Assembly (NCBI GenBank): GCA_910575625.1
Contig: CAJTFD010000006.1
Location: forward strand, 186,001 to 250,000
From: Clostridia bacterium
Lineage (GTDB): Bacteria > Bacillota > Clostridia > Lachnospirales > Lachnospiraceae
Direction of reading: 5' to 3'
DNA length: 64,000 nt
A program made the position numbers and the translations under genes. Each line of letters starts with the position of its first letter. The stretch's first letter is position 1. Shown piece by piece: positions 52,154 through 60,327 of the stretch. Below the pieces are notes generated by a model. The model was not told where the DNA came from. It did no database searches and worked only from the letters and a program-made list of their open reading frames with translations.

Positions 52154-52932
52154 AATTGCACCCTCTGCTTTCTGGCTGCATTATCCTTATCGATCATGGA
52201 AAGGAACATATCTTCCAAATTAGAGGAACTGATCTTATCATCCGCTGCGAAACCTGCCTGTACTGCATTCTGCCTAAGTTCGTCAAGACTTCCCTCGAAC
52301 AGCAGCCGGCCATGATTAAGAATGCCAATGTCATCTGCCATCAATTCTATTTCCGACAGAATATGAGAAGATATCAGGACGGTGCAATCATAAAGGCTCG
52401 GCAATGACTTTATCAGATTACGGATCTCATGAATACCGGAAGGGTCAAGACCATTTGTAGGTTCGTCTAAGATCAGGATTGGCGGACGCCCAAGCAAAGC
52501 TCCCGCAAGCCCAAGACGCTGTTTCATGCCCAACGAATATTTTTTGGCAAGCCGGTTACCAAACTCTGCCAAACCGACTAACTCCAATGTATCATCCACC
52601 GTATTTTCCGGCATCCCCAAGATCCTGCGGATAATATCAAGGTTTTCCCGGCCTGTCAGATTTGCGTAAAAAGACGGGGATTCGATAAAAGAACCCACTT
52701 TCTTTAAAATGCTGATCCGGTCGTCTGGAAAATGACCTCCATCAACCGTGAATCTTCCGCCTGTAGGCGGTGTGAGCCCTAACAACATCTTCATTGTAGT
52801 AGATTTTCCCGCCCCATTAGGGCCAAGGAAACCGTAGATACTGCCTTTCTGAATGTGCATGGAAACCTTATTGACCGAAATAAAATTTTTATATTTCTTT
52901 GTCAACTGCTCCGTTGTGATAATATAGTCCAT
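52150..52932 (-). CDS. LanF-type ABC ATPase of module D
   Basis: The 260-aa ATPase has Walker A GPNGAGKSTT near residue 38, the E-loop FIESPSFYANL instead of a Q-loop (known from LanFEG and BcrA transporters), signature YSLGMKQRLGLAGAL, Walker B ILILDEPTNGLDP and ISSH. It is the first gene of the LanFEG-like operon. It diverges from the regulator gene at 53102, and repeats in the shared intergenic region are likely operators. Confidence 0.93.
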   Translation of the reverse strand: MDYIITTEQLTKKYKNFISVNKVSMHIQKGSIYGFLGPNGAGKSTTMKMLLGLTPPTGGRFTVDGGHFPDDRISILKKVGSFIESPSFYANLTGRENLDIIRRILGMPENTVDDTLELVGLAEFGNRLAKKYSLGMKQRLGLAGALLGRPPILILDEPTNGLDPSGIHEIRNLIKSLPSLYDCTVLISSHILSEIELMADDIGILNHGRLLFEGSLDELRQNAVQAGFAADDKISSSNLEDMFLSMIDKDNAARKQRVQL

Positions 52933-52995
52933 AAAAAACTCTCCTTTCTTTTTTCTTTAGTTTACATCCCCAATCTGACATTAACTTTCTCGTAT

Positions 52996-53012
52996 CCTTA
53001 CTTTTACCTTAC
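52996..53012. promoter_or_regulatory. 11-bp direct repeat between the divergent module D genes
   Basis: CCTTAC at 52996-53001 and 53007-53012, each within CCTTACTTTT, is spaced by exactly 11 bases, the pattern expected for an OmpR-type regulator. It lies 64-80 bases upstream of the LanF start and in front of the regulator gene's promoter, so it could control both. Confidence 0.6.
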
Positions 53013-53043
53013 TTTTTTGCCATAGGATCCCGAAAACCGTTCC

Positions 53044-53053
53044 GCTATGCTAT
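53044..53053 (+). promoter_or_regulatory. Extended -10 promoter of the module D regulator
   Basis: TATGCTATAAT on the plus strand contains a perfect -10 box with the TGN extension. There is no good -35 box at 17 bases, which fits activation or a basal extended -10 promoter. The gene starts about 50 bases later. Confidence 0.5.
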
Positions 53054-53101
53054 AATATTTACTGCTGTTATTGATAGATTTTTGAAAGGTGGATCATACA
53101 A

Positions 53102-53803
53102 ATGGAACGATCATTTTTGCATACAAAAAAAATCCTGTTGGTTGATGATGAGCCAGAACTGCGTAAATTAGTAATTGACATCCTATCAGATGACGGTTTC
53201 TCAAATATCATTGATGCAGGAACTGTCCAGACCGGACTTATCTATGCCAGACAGGAAAAACCCGACCTTGCAATCCTTGATGTCATGCTGCCGGACGGGG
53301 ACGGATTTTCTCTTATGAAGAAATTACGGGCATTTACGAATATTCCAGTTATATTTCTGACAGCAAAAGATGAAGCGGCTGATAAACTTGCTGGCTTAGG
53401 ACTTGGGGCAGATGATTATGTGGTAAAACCTTTTTTGCCGCAGGAACTATTATTGCGTGTCCATGCAGTTCTGCGCCGATGCTATAAAGCAGATTCCCCA
53501 TTATTAGAGCTGGAAGGCTGCACGATAGATTTCAGCCGCGCCGAAGTCAATAAAAATGGAATTATAGTTGCCCTGACTGCCAAAGAACATACGCTGTTAA
53601 AAACATTATCCCACAGTGAGGGAAGGATCGTAAGCATCGATACCTTATGCGAAGCATTATGGGGCGATAATCCTTTTGGATATGAAAATAGCCTGAATGC
53701 CCATATCCGGCGTATACGGGAAAAAATTGAAACTGATCCTTCAAAGCCTGTATCGCTCATAACCGTTAAAGGACTTGGTTATAAATTAAATGCAAGGAAG
53801 TGA
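53102..53803 (+). CDS. OmpR-family response regulator of module D (NisR-like)
   Basis: The 233-aa regulator has ILLVDDEPELRKLV, phosphoacceptor in LAILDVMLPDGDGF, Lys in YVVKPFLP, and a winged helix (LTAKEHTLLKTLSHSEGRIV to VKGLGYKLN). GAAAGGTGG precedes the ATG. It overlaps the open frame of the kinase gene and is divergent from the transporter it likely controls. Confidence 0.93.
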   Translation: MERSFLHTKKILLVDDEPELRKLVIDILSDDGFSNIIDAGTVQTGLIYARQEKPDLAILDVMLPDGDGFSLMKKLRAFTNIPVIFLTAKDEAADKLAGLGLGADDYVVKPFLPQELLLRVHAVLRRCYKADSPLLELEGCTIDFSRAEVNKNGIIVALTAKEHTLLKTLSHSEGRIVSIDTLCEALWGDNPFGYENSLNAHIRRIREKIETDPSKPVSLITVKGLGYKLNARK

Positions 53804-53807
53804 AGCC

Positions 53808-55178
53808 ATGAAAGTATTTAGCAGATATATCTCAAAACACTTACTGTCTTTTATTGGACTTATTCTGGCTCTCGTTATATTGAACATAGCTGCATTTGCT
53901 TTTACATTTTACAGTGCAGTATCAAAAAACTTTGGAAGTATCTCTCCCCAGAATATGTTAAAACAGGTGGCAGCGGCTTCCTCTTCTAATGACATAACGA
54001 ATAAAGCGGAAAGAATGATAACAACCAACTCTTTATGGGCAATGTATCTGAATATGGAAGGCTCCTGCAATTGGACTGTTAATCTGCCAGAGGAAATCCC
54101 AACTGAATATTCGATTCAGGATATTGCAATATTTTCCAAAGGATATTTGAAAGATTATCCCGTATTTGTATGGAGTGATGTGAATGGCTTATTAGTGATC
54201 GGTTATCCCAAAAACAGCTATATGAAAATTACCAGCAATTATTATCCCATTGACACGGTTCGTAAAATCCCCCTCTTTTTTCTTGGCATCCTTGTATTCG
54301 ACCTGCTGGTCCTGTTCCTTGCCTATTCACGTTCTAAAGCACAGATCAGCAAAAATACAGAACCAATTATTTCCTCGATTGCCACCTTGTCAGAGGGGAA
54401 AAGCATAAACCTATCTGTAAACGGCGAACTGTCAGAAATAGCCGACAGCATAAATAAAGCATCTAATATCATCAGCCGCCAGAATACTGCACGGGCAAAT
54501 TGGATCAGCGGTGTATCCCACGACATCCGCACTCCATTATCCATGATCATGGGATATGCGGATAGGATTGTTAATGACAAAAATGCCAGTAGCCGGATCA
54601 AGGAACAGGCGGCTGTTATATCCCGGCAAAGTATCAAAATAAAAGATCTAGTGCAGGATTTGAATCTCGTATCAAAGCTTGAATATGAAATGCAGCCTCT
54701 GCAAAAAGAAAATATCCGACTTTCAAAACTGTTACGTTCCTACGCTATAGACCTGATAAATAGCGGTCTGCCGGATTTCTATCCTTTAGAGGTAAATATT
54801 TCTCCTGACTCTAAAAACAGCATGATAGAATGCGATACAAAACTGATCACACGAGCTGTCAATAATCTGGTCCAAAACAGCATTCACAGCAATCCCAAAG
54901 GCTGCACAATTATTTTGTCATTGCAGATAACAGAAAGCAAACTTCTTTTAACCGTTCAGGATAATGGCATTGGTATTTCTGCTGAAAAATTAGAAGAACT
55001 GAAAAACAGACCACATTACATGGAGAGTACCGATGACCGCTTAGATCTCCGTCATGGCTTAGGACTTCTTTTAGTACGACAGATTATTGAAGCGCACCAC
55101 GGAACAATAGAAATAGAAAGCAGACTACAGCAAGGGTATAAAACTAATATATACTTCTCAGGCAGCCCCAAACCATGA
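53808..55178 (+). CDS. Sensor histidine kinase of module D with extracellular domain
   Basis: The 456-aa kinase has a membrane segment at about 13-37, an extracellular region of some 120 residues and a second segment at about 152-172. The linker is followed by the phosphoacceptor in SHDIRTPLSMIMGYADRI and ATPase boxes NLVQNSIHSN, VQDNGIGISAEKLEEL and GLGLLLVRQIIEAHHG. Unlike the kinases of modules A-C it has a real outer sensor domain, as NisK-type peptide sensors do, so it may bind its ligand directly. The ATG at 53808 follows AGGAAGTGAAGCC. Confidence 0.92.
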   Translation: MKVFSRYISKHLLSFIGLILALVILNIAAFAFTFYSAVSKNFGSISPQNMLKQVAAASSSNDITNKAERMITTNSLWAMYLNMEGSCNWTVNLPEEIPTEYSIQDIAIFSKGYLKDYPVFVWSDVNGLLVIGYPKNSYMKITSNYYPIDTVRKIPLFFLGILVFDLLVLFLAYSRSKAQISKNTEPIISSIATLSEGKSINLSVNGELSEIADSINKASNIISRQNTARANWISGVSHDIRTPLSMIMGYADRIVNDKNASSRIKEQAAVISRQSIKIKDLVQDLNLVSKLEYEMQPLQKENIRLSKLLRSYAIDLINSGLPDFYPLEVNISPDSKNSMIECDTKLITRAVNNLVQNSIHSNPKGCTIILSLQITESKLLLTVQDNGIGISAEKLEELKNRPHYMESTDDRLDLRHGLGLLLVRQIIEAHHGTIEIESRLQQGYKTNIYFSGSPKP

Positions 55179-55266
55179 GCAGATCACAAAACTGCATCAT
55201 ACAGAATCTTTCTCCAACAATGGAGTACCCTTTGCCAGTAAATACAGCTTTGTATTCAGCCATTCC

Positions 55267-55416
55267 CTACAACTCTTCAAATAATGCCACGCTGTCCGTA
55301 AAAGTTATTGCATCCTCAAAGCCATGTGGCGGCTTGTAATATTTGAGCTCTGCAAAACCATACCTGCCCATATCAAGCACTACGATATTTTCCATCTCAT
55401 ACAGCTCCGTGAACAT
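55267..55416 (-). CDS. Small ORF (49 aa) of a conjugative-element relic
   Basis: The minus strand reads MFTELYEMENIVVLDMGRYG, FAELKYYKPPHGFED and ends ALFEEL. It overlaps the end of the mobC fragment. The composition is protein-like, and the closing GFEDAITFTDSVALFEEL looks like the tail of a larger conjugative-element protein. I do not recognise it, and it may be only a fragment. Confidence 0.35.
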   Translation of the reverse strand: MFTELYEMENIVVLDMGRYGFAELKYYKPPHGFEDAITFTDSVALFEEL

Positions 55417-55759
55417 TTTTCTCCCGTAAAGCGCTTTCCACGGCTTTCAGTTTCCCAACGGCAGAGAGCAATCCATCATCGACCGGGGAAACGGTGATAA
55501 CCTGGCGTATGCTTGACTTGATCAAGGCTTGCCGGATATATTCAGACTGGCTCATTTTGCAGAGGGTGACACGCTCGGAAAACTCAGCGTATCCTTCCTC
55601 GGTCAAGCATGCATTCCTTACAACACCACACAAGCCCGAATAGGCGGGAATTTGGGGAAATTTCTTTTTATCTCCCTTTGCACGGCATAATACTGACGTT
55701 TTTTCAAAATGCTTAAAATGAGTACAAAAAACAAGAAATCTTTTTTGATCTCCTGTCAT
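55397..55759 (-). pseudogene. Truncated MobC-like mobilisation protein
   Basis: The central part, YAEFSERVTLCKMSQSEYIR followed by QALIKSSIRQVITVSPVDDG and LLSAVGKL, is the ribbon-helix-helix region of MobC relaxosome proteins of Firmicutes conjugative elements. The first 48 codons are unrelated, and the C-terminal half is replaced by KAVESALREKNVHGAV. The relaxase that should follow is absent. This is deletion debris, not a working gene. Confidence 0.65.
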
Positions 55760-55795
55760 GGCGTGCCGTTCTATGTAGCGGCGGTTATTCAGTTT

Positions 55796-55972
55796 TTAAA
55801 GACGCTGTACCCGGATATATAAAAATACACTACCAAAGCCTAATACTACAAAAGAGGTTAAAACGCCAAATAAATATGCTCTTCCAATTAGCCAAAAGCG
55901 ATATAACAAGCCAAAAACTATTACAAATGGAAGTGCATAAAAACACCTAAATTCCTTATATTTCCTGTTCAT
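55796..55972 (-). CDS. Small membrane protein (58 aa) of a conjugative-element relic
   Basis: The minus strand encodes MNRKYKEFRCFYALPFVIVF, then GLLYRFWLIGRAYLFGVL and TSFVVLGFGSVFLYIRVQRL, with two likely membrane segments. Its start overlaps the last codons of the HTH gene (GAACAGGAAATATAA), the compact arrangement usual in conjugative elements. No function is known. Confidence 0.5.
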   Translation of the reverse strand: MNRKYKEFRCFYALPFVIVFGLLYRFWLIGRAYLFGVLTSFVVLGFGSVFLYIRVQRL

Positions 55973-56330
55973 CAAAGCGAAATTGAAACAGTGCGGCGAT
56001 AAGCCGCTGCTTTATGTTGTCCTCGGTGTCCTTGTTGAAGTGTCCGTTTTCAAGGGAAGCAAGACGGATCCGCTTGCTGTAATGTTGCAAAGCCTTGTCA
56101 ATGGCTTCCGGCTCTCCGCTAGAGTGTGTCTGAAAACCCATTCACGCCACCTGCAAGCCCCACTTTGTGGAAAATCTGGCCCGCTTTCGGTCAGCGTAGC
56201 CCGCTATGCCTTCCTCATTTGGGCCAGATTTTCCACAAAGTGTGACTTATAGTTGACATAAAGCGGTTTTCAGACACACTCTAGTCGCTTTTATAATGGT
56301 TTCATAAGGTACAAGGTTAGGATTCCTCAT
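55956..56330 (-). pseudogene. Tn916-type helix-turn-helix gene split by a MITE
   Basis: From the ATG at 56328-56330 the frame reads MRNPNLVPYETIIKA. It is then broken by the 160-bp MITE, and continues SGEPEAIDKALQHYSKRIRL, ENGHFNKDTEDNIKQRLIAA and ends FDEQEI. Cutting the MITE out at its TA joins the halves in frame (KA-T-SGEP) to a complete 71-aa protein of the type found next to the sigma-like gene of Tn916-family elements. The MITE therefore inserted into an intact gene. Confidence 0.82.
56122..56281. mobile_element. 160-bp MITE, copy 2
   Basis: The perfect 17-bp terminal repeats are GAGTGTGTCTGAAAACC (56122-56138) and its complement (56265-56281), with TA at 56120-56121 and 56282-56283. 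Inside, CACTTTGTGGAAAATCTGG and its complement form an arm of 22 bp, so the transcript would fold into a long hairpin. It has no open frame of its own. It is the same length as copy 1 (41691-41850), and the rebuilt host gene shows the exact target site. Confidence 0.88.
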
Positions 56331-56759
56331 GTATAAGTTCCTCCATTTCTTCCCTTAACACCAGCAAGGCACTATGTATGTGATGCCATGCCGTACTCCG
56401 GCAGCGTCCATATATTTCCCCGATCTCCTGTTGTGTGTATCTCTCAAAAAAGTAAAGGCAGATAATTTCCCTCTTTTTCTCGGCAAGACGGACAGGGCTT
56501 CGGCAAACTCTCCACTGGTTAGCATAATTGTCTGACCGCATATAGTGACAGGGTATTCCTCATAAGAATTTATGAAAAACCCGCCTGATGCGTTTAAAGT
56601 GTGATATTTTTCTTCTGTAAGATATTCAAAAGATACTTCTCTTTGCCGCCGTCTGCTCCATTCATGCCATGCGCCGATAGCCGCATAGCGAATGACAATT
56701 CTGCAAAAGGCGTTAAATGTGTATTCGATATGCTCCTTGTATGCTTCTGTGATATTCAC
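56317..56759 (-). pseudogene. Tn916-type sigma-70-like gene with a frameshift
   Basis: The N-terminal part (ITEAYKEHIEYTFNAFCRIV, EYLTEEKYHTLN) is in one frame to about 56490. The C-terminal part (AEKKREIICLYFFERYTQQE, IGEIYGRCRSTAWHHIHSAL) is in the next. Adding one G at the CCGAG near 56492 would restore SVLPEKKREII, so a single base was lost. Such genes drive expression of conjugative-element operons together with the small HTH gene, whose start overlaps this stop. Confidence 0.8.
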
Positions 56760-56800
56760 GGAAATATCCCCTTGAGCATTGACTGGTGCGGCTGGCTTTG

Positions 56801-56932
56801 CTATTTACTGCTTTGAGGTTCATCTGCGTTCTTTTTCTTCTTTTTGTTTTTACACCACCATGTACCTGCCAATGAACCGCCGCCGCCTAAAATAAGCATA
56901 ATCAAAATAATAAGTGTCCACAGATCATACAT
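56801..56932 (-). CDS. Small membrane protein (43 aa)
   Basis: The minus strand reads MYDLWTLIILIMLILGGGGS, LAGTWWCKNKKKKKNADE and PQSSK: one membrane segment followed by a Lys-rich cytoplasmic tail. AAAGGAG stands nine bases before the ATG. Small proteins of this form occur near transposon-borne ABC and regulator genes. No function can be assigned. Confidence 0.55.
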   Translation of the reverse strand: MYDLWTLIILIMLILGGGGSLAGTWWCKNKKKKKNADEPQSSK

Positions 56933-57001
56933 TCCTGATTTCTCCTTTCATGGGCAGGTCAAATTTAGATCATAAATCCTGCCAGTAATGATAATATTTA
57001 A

Positions 57002-57048
57002 TGTCAACTATTTCATATTTTTATTCAAAAAATATGAAATAGTTGACA
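57002..57048. repeat. Perfect 21-bp inverted repeat with 5-base loop
   Basis: TGTCAACTATTTCATATTTT plus T is followed by ATTCA and its exact complement. It lies at the far end of the broken IS1182-type element and runs into the terminator hairpin at 57048-57086. The transposase relic's frame reads through it (LFVNYFIFFE), so it probably belongs to the element end or marks a junction. Confidence 0.6.
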
Positions 57049-57086
57049 AAGAGAGGTGTCAGAGTCAAACTCCAACACCTCTCTTT
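57048..57086. terminator. Bidirectional terminator-like hairpin
   Basis: AAAGAGAGGTGT and ACACCTCTCTTT are perfect complements around a loop that itself can pair (GAGT/ACTC). A-rich and T-rich flanks on the two sides fit termination in both directions. Confidence 0.6.
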
Positions 57087-57610
57087 TATCTTGAGATATA
57101 TCTTTTTTAAAATATGTGGACGTTCCTTGGCGGGCCGTCCCCCGCTCCCCTTTCTAGCAAGGATCCTTGCCAGTTTCTTTAAGTTCATGCACGCAAAGGT
57201 GAGCCCGGCGCTCATCTCCATCCGTGCCCTTCCTATGTATCGTGTATAACGGGACCCGTGCTGCTCTTTCGCAGTCCCGAAGATCCGCTCGATGGTCTCC
57301 TTCCTCCGGGCAAATGTAACAGTCGTAATACTCATCATATACATACTCATATTTCTTAAAAAACCCTTCTTTTGTCATCGGTCGTTTATAAGGCAGCAAT
57401 GGCCGGATCCATACTCAGCCGTCCATTGTCATGACAGTATGTCCCTTCCACAAGGTCATAGATAAAGCTCCAGTCGATGGCCCTGTCGATCAGCCGGAGT
57501 AAATGGTCCTTTGGGACCATATCGTCCATACAGAATACCATCATCTGGTCCCTCTTCTTATCTATCTTTATTGTCATCATAAAAAACACCGCCTTCCTGA
57601 TATCTTCCAT
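57070..57610 (-). pseudogene. IS1182-type transposase with internal deletion
   Basis: The N-terminus (57386-57610) reads IKIDKKRDQMMVFCMDDMVP and DHLLRLIDRAIDWSFIYDLV up to SMDPAIAAL. It then jumps to late-family sequence KRPMTKEGFFKKYEYVYDEY and, after a frame change, to RRKETIERIFGTAKEQHGSR and RMEMSAGLTFACMNLKKLAR. About half the protein, including the first two catalytic Asp residues, is missing. A hairpin upstream (ACCGCCT..CTGATAT/ATATCAG..AGGCGGT) matches the relic at 3119-3220. The 57611-57921 stretch beyond it holds the element end and the module E promoter, but no gene I can support. Confidence 0.78.
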
Positions 57611-57885
57611 TATATCAGAGAGGCGGTCATAAATACAGTACTTTGTTTACAGTCTGCCATGCCGAAAGACGTGTTCGGTCGGACGCCTGGGGCTCGGGGG
57701 AACCCCAACAAGCGAGTCGGAGACCTGAAAAGGATATTCCGGCTCATTACTTGCCTACGTTTTTGGTTTCCACTTGTCACACCTCTGATTCTTGATCTCA
57801 TAAAAGCACACAGATGATTTTCGTCATCACGCTAAAAATTTGATTCTCGCAAAACGATTTAAGGATTATTTAATAACTTCTATGC

Positions 57886-57891
57886 TACAAT
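57886..57891 (+). promoter_or_regulatory. Extended -10 element of the module E operon
   Basis: ATGCTACAAT on the plus strand gives a TGN-TACAAT extended -10 box 31 bases before the ATG. Upstream sequence has repeated GATT and TTTAA words but no good -35 box, which fits a regulated promoter. AAAGGAG lies nine bases before the start codon. Confidence 0.45.
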
Positions 57892-57921
57892 TAAGAACAC
57901 AAAGCGAAAGGAGCAATAGAA

Positions 57922-60309
57922 ATGTATTTACGAATACTGAAAAAAGACCTAAAGCGCAAAAGGGCAATGAACGTGATACTGCTGGTATTTATTATACTCG
58001 CGTCGATGTTCATGTCCTCAGGCGTGAGCAACATCATCACCGTGACGACTGCGCTGGACAGCTATTTTGAAATGGCGGACGTGCCCGATTACTGGGCGAT
58101 GAGCGAAAACAAATCCTCAGACAAGGACATATGCGGGACGCTTGAAAACGCCTCCGCGATAGACGATTTCCGTATCGAGGAGTTCATCCGTATGTCCCAG
58201 TCCAATATTACGCGGGTCGGCGAACCACTTAACGATTCCAACGCCAATCAGATATTTGTATTACAGAGCGACAGCGATATGGGGATGAATTATTTTCTGG
58301 ACGACGAAAGTATTCTTAAAAGCGTACCGAAAGGGGAAATTTACGCTACCCGTTTCATAGAGGAAAGCATGGGACTTAAGGCAGGCGACAAAATTACTGT
58401 CGAAATAGAGGGCGTAAGCCACGAATTTACCTTTGCGGGCAGTTTCAAGGACGCTGTCTGCGGCACGGAATTGATGGGCATTAAAAGGTTTATCATGAAC
58501 GGCGAGGAATTTGACGAATATATGTCCGACGAAACGATGAAAAATATGTACGGCGGGAAATTCTTATACATACACACCGCCAATCTTGACAAGACCCTGT
58601 CCCAGATAGCGGATATATCCGACAGCTTTACCTTTGCGAGTGGCACAGATACACTGGGTCAAGCCTATATTTTTAACATGATGATCATGGGTCTTATCCT
58701 TGCGGTGAGCCTTATTCTTATCATCATATCCTTTGCGGTACTGCGGTTCACCATAGCCTTTACCCTCTCCGAAGAATTCCGCGAGATAGGCGTTATGAAA
58801 GCAATAGGCATACGGAACATAAAAATTCGGGGGCTGTACCTTACAAAATACTTCGCCATTTCCGTTGTCGGCGCAGCACTCGGCTTGATACTCAGCTACC
58901 CATTCGGGAAAATGCTTATAAGTTATCCCTCGGAGTCTATTATAATAGACAGCAGCAATAACGGATTTGTAAACATTGCCTGCGCGGTTCTGACAGCGGC
59001 TGTGATTCTCCTGTTCTGTCTCAGTTGTACGGGCAGGGTGAGCAAAATGTCCCCTATCGACGCTGTAAGGAACGGGCAGACAGGGGAACGCTTCCGCAAA
59101 AAAGGCGTTATGAGCCTTGGAAGATCGCGGCTTGGCACGACGGCTTTCCTTGCCGCAAACGATATTGTAAGCAGTCCCAAACGCTACGCTGTCATTGCTT
59201 TTACGTTTTTTCTGTGTATGTCGCTGCTGATAATGCTTTCCAATGCCACGGCGTCTCTTAAAAGCGGAAAGCTGCTGAAATATTTCGGGAATGCAGACTG
59301 CCACGCCGTTGCGGACATCGGCGACGAAGCTGTGAAATTTATGACCGAGGACGGGCATGAAAAGGTTGAAAAATATCTTGAGGATATGGAGCAGTCCCTC
59401 GCGGAAAACGGTATGCCCGCGGAATGTATGACGGAATATTATATTTATACGATGATAAGATACGGCGAATATGAAAGCAAGACAGCTATACTTCAGGGTA
59501 CTGGGACAACAATGGATATGTACGAATATTTAGAGGGTACTCCTCCCCAAAACAGCGACGAAATTGCGATGACAACCCTTTTGGCAAAAAAGCTGGGTGC
59601 GGAAATAGGCGATACCGTTACCTTGTCCTACCCGACGGGCGAAACGGCGGAGTTCATCATAACCGCTCTGTATCAGGCAATGGTCAACCAGGGCATATCC
59701 GTAAGGGTTCATACTGACTGCGATATCAACTATATCGCAGCAATCGGCTCCCCCGGTACGCAGATAAGATTTACCGACGACCCCGACGATAAGGAAGTAT
59801 TAAGCAGAATTGAAAAAATCGAGGAGCTTTATCCTAAGTTTTCAAGCGTTAAAACAGCGGGCGAAACCGTAAAGGACACCACCGGAGTCGGCGATGCCAT
59901 AGACGCGGTTAAAAAAATGTCCGCCGTCCTTACGGTAATTTTAGCCGCACTTATAACCGTGCTTATGGCGCGTTCCTTTATCGCAAAGGAGCAGGCGGAA
60001 ATCGCCCTTTTGAAAGCCATCGGCATTAGGAACGCCAAAATATATGGACAGTACACATTAAGATTTTTCATTGCGGTGGCGGCGGCTGTACTTCTTGCGG
60101 AGTTTTTTGGTATGCCCCTTACAAAGCTTTGCTTCGACCCTATTTTCGGGACGATGGGGCTTGAAATGGGCGTAGAATATATGCAAAACCCTGTGGAGAT
60201 ATACGCAGTATTCCCCGTTATCGTCCTTACCGCCACAGCCGTAAGCGCGTTTTTGACCTCTTTGTACACAAGAAAAATCAAATCCTCCGATACAGCAAGC
60301 ATTGAATAA
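57922..60309 (+). CDS. FtsX-like ABC permease of module E (two FtsX domains)
   Basis: The 795-aa protein has a membrane segment at about 15-35, an extracellular region to about residue 245 and three membrane segments carrying the first FtsX block (LSEEFREIGVMKAIGIRNIK). A second unit follows, with a segment near 430, an outer domain to about 660 and the closing FtsX block (AKEQAEIALLKAIGIRNAKI). This double layout is the MacB/LolCE-like type and differs from the ten-segment BceB proteins of modules B and C. The near-identical ALLKAIGIRN motifs show internal duplication. It is the first gene of a plus-strand operon. Confidence 0.9.
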   Translation: MYLRILKKDLKRKRAMNVILLVFIILASMFMSSGVSNIITVTTALDSYFEMADVPDYWAMSENKSSDKDICGTLENASAIDDFRIEEFIRMSQSNITRVGEPLNDSNANQIFVLQSDSDMGMNYFLDDESILKSVPKGEIYATRFIEESMGLKAGDKITVEIEGVSHEFTFAGSFKDAVCGTELMGIKRFIMNGEEFDEYMSDETMKNMYGGKFLYIHTANLDKTLSQIADISDSFTFASGTDTLGQAYIFNMMIMGLILAVSLILIIISFAVLRFTIAFTLSEEFREIGVMKAIGIRNIKIRGLYLTKYFAISVVGAALGLILSYPFGKMLISYPSESIIIDSSNNGFVNIACAVLTAAVILLFCLSCTGRVSKMSPIDAVRNGQTGERFRKKGVMSLGRSRLGTTAFLAANDIVSSPKRYAVIAFTFFLCMSLLIMLSNATASLKSGKLLKYFGNADCHAVADIGDEAVKFMTEDGHEKVEKYLEDMEQSLAENGMPAECMTEYYIYTMIRYGEYESKTAILQGTGTTMDMYEYLEGTPPQNSDEIAMTTLLAKKLGAEIGDTVTLSYPTGETAEFIITALYQAMVNQGISVRVHTDCDINYIAAIGSPGTQIRFTDDPDDKEVLSRIEKIEELYPKFSSVKTAGETVKDTTGVGDAIDAVKKMSAVLTVILAALITVLMARSFIAKEQAEIALLKAIGIRNAKIYGQYTLRFFIAVAAAVLLAEFFGMPLTKLCFDPIFGTMGLEMGVEYMQNPVEIYAVFPVIVLTATAVSAFLTSLYTRKIKSSDTASIE

Positions 60310-60327
60310 TGAAAGGAAGAATCAATT

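Noticed and set aside
57610-57840. Short frames on both strands between the IS1182 relic and module E
   Set aside because: No ribosome binding sites and no recognisable protein features; the stretch includes the IS end and an upstream promoter region.
58564-59358. 264-codon minus-strand frame opposite the module E permease
   Set aside because: The plus-strand permease is complete and has FtsX motifs; the minus frame has no start signal or family resemblance.
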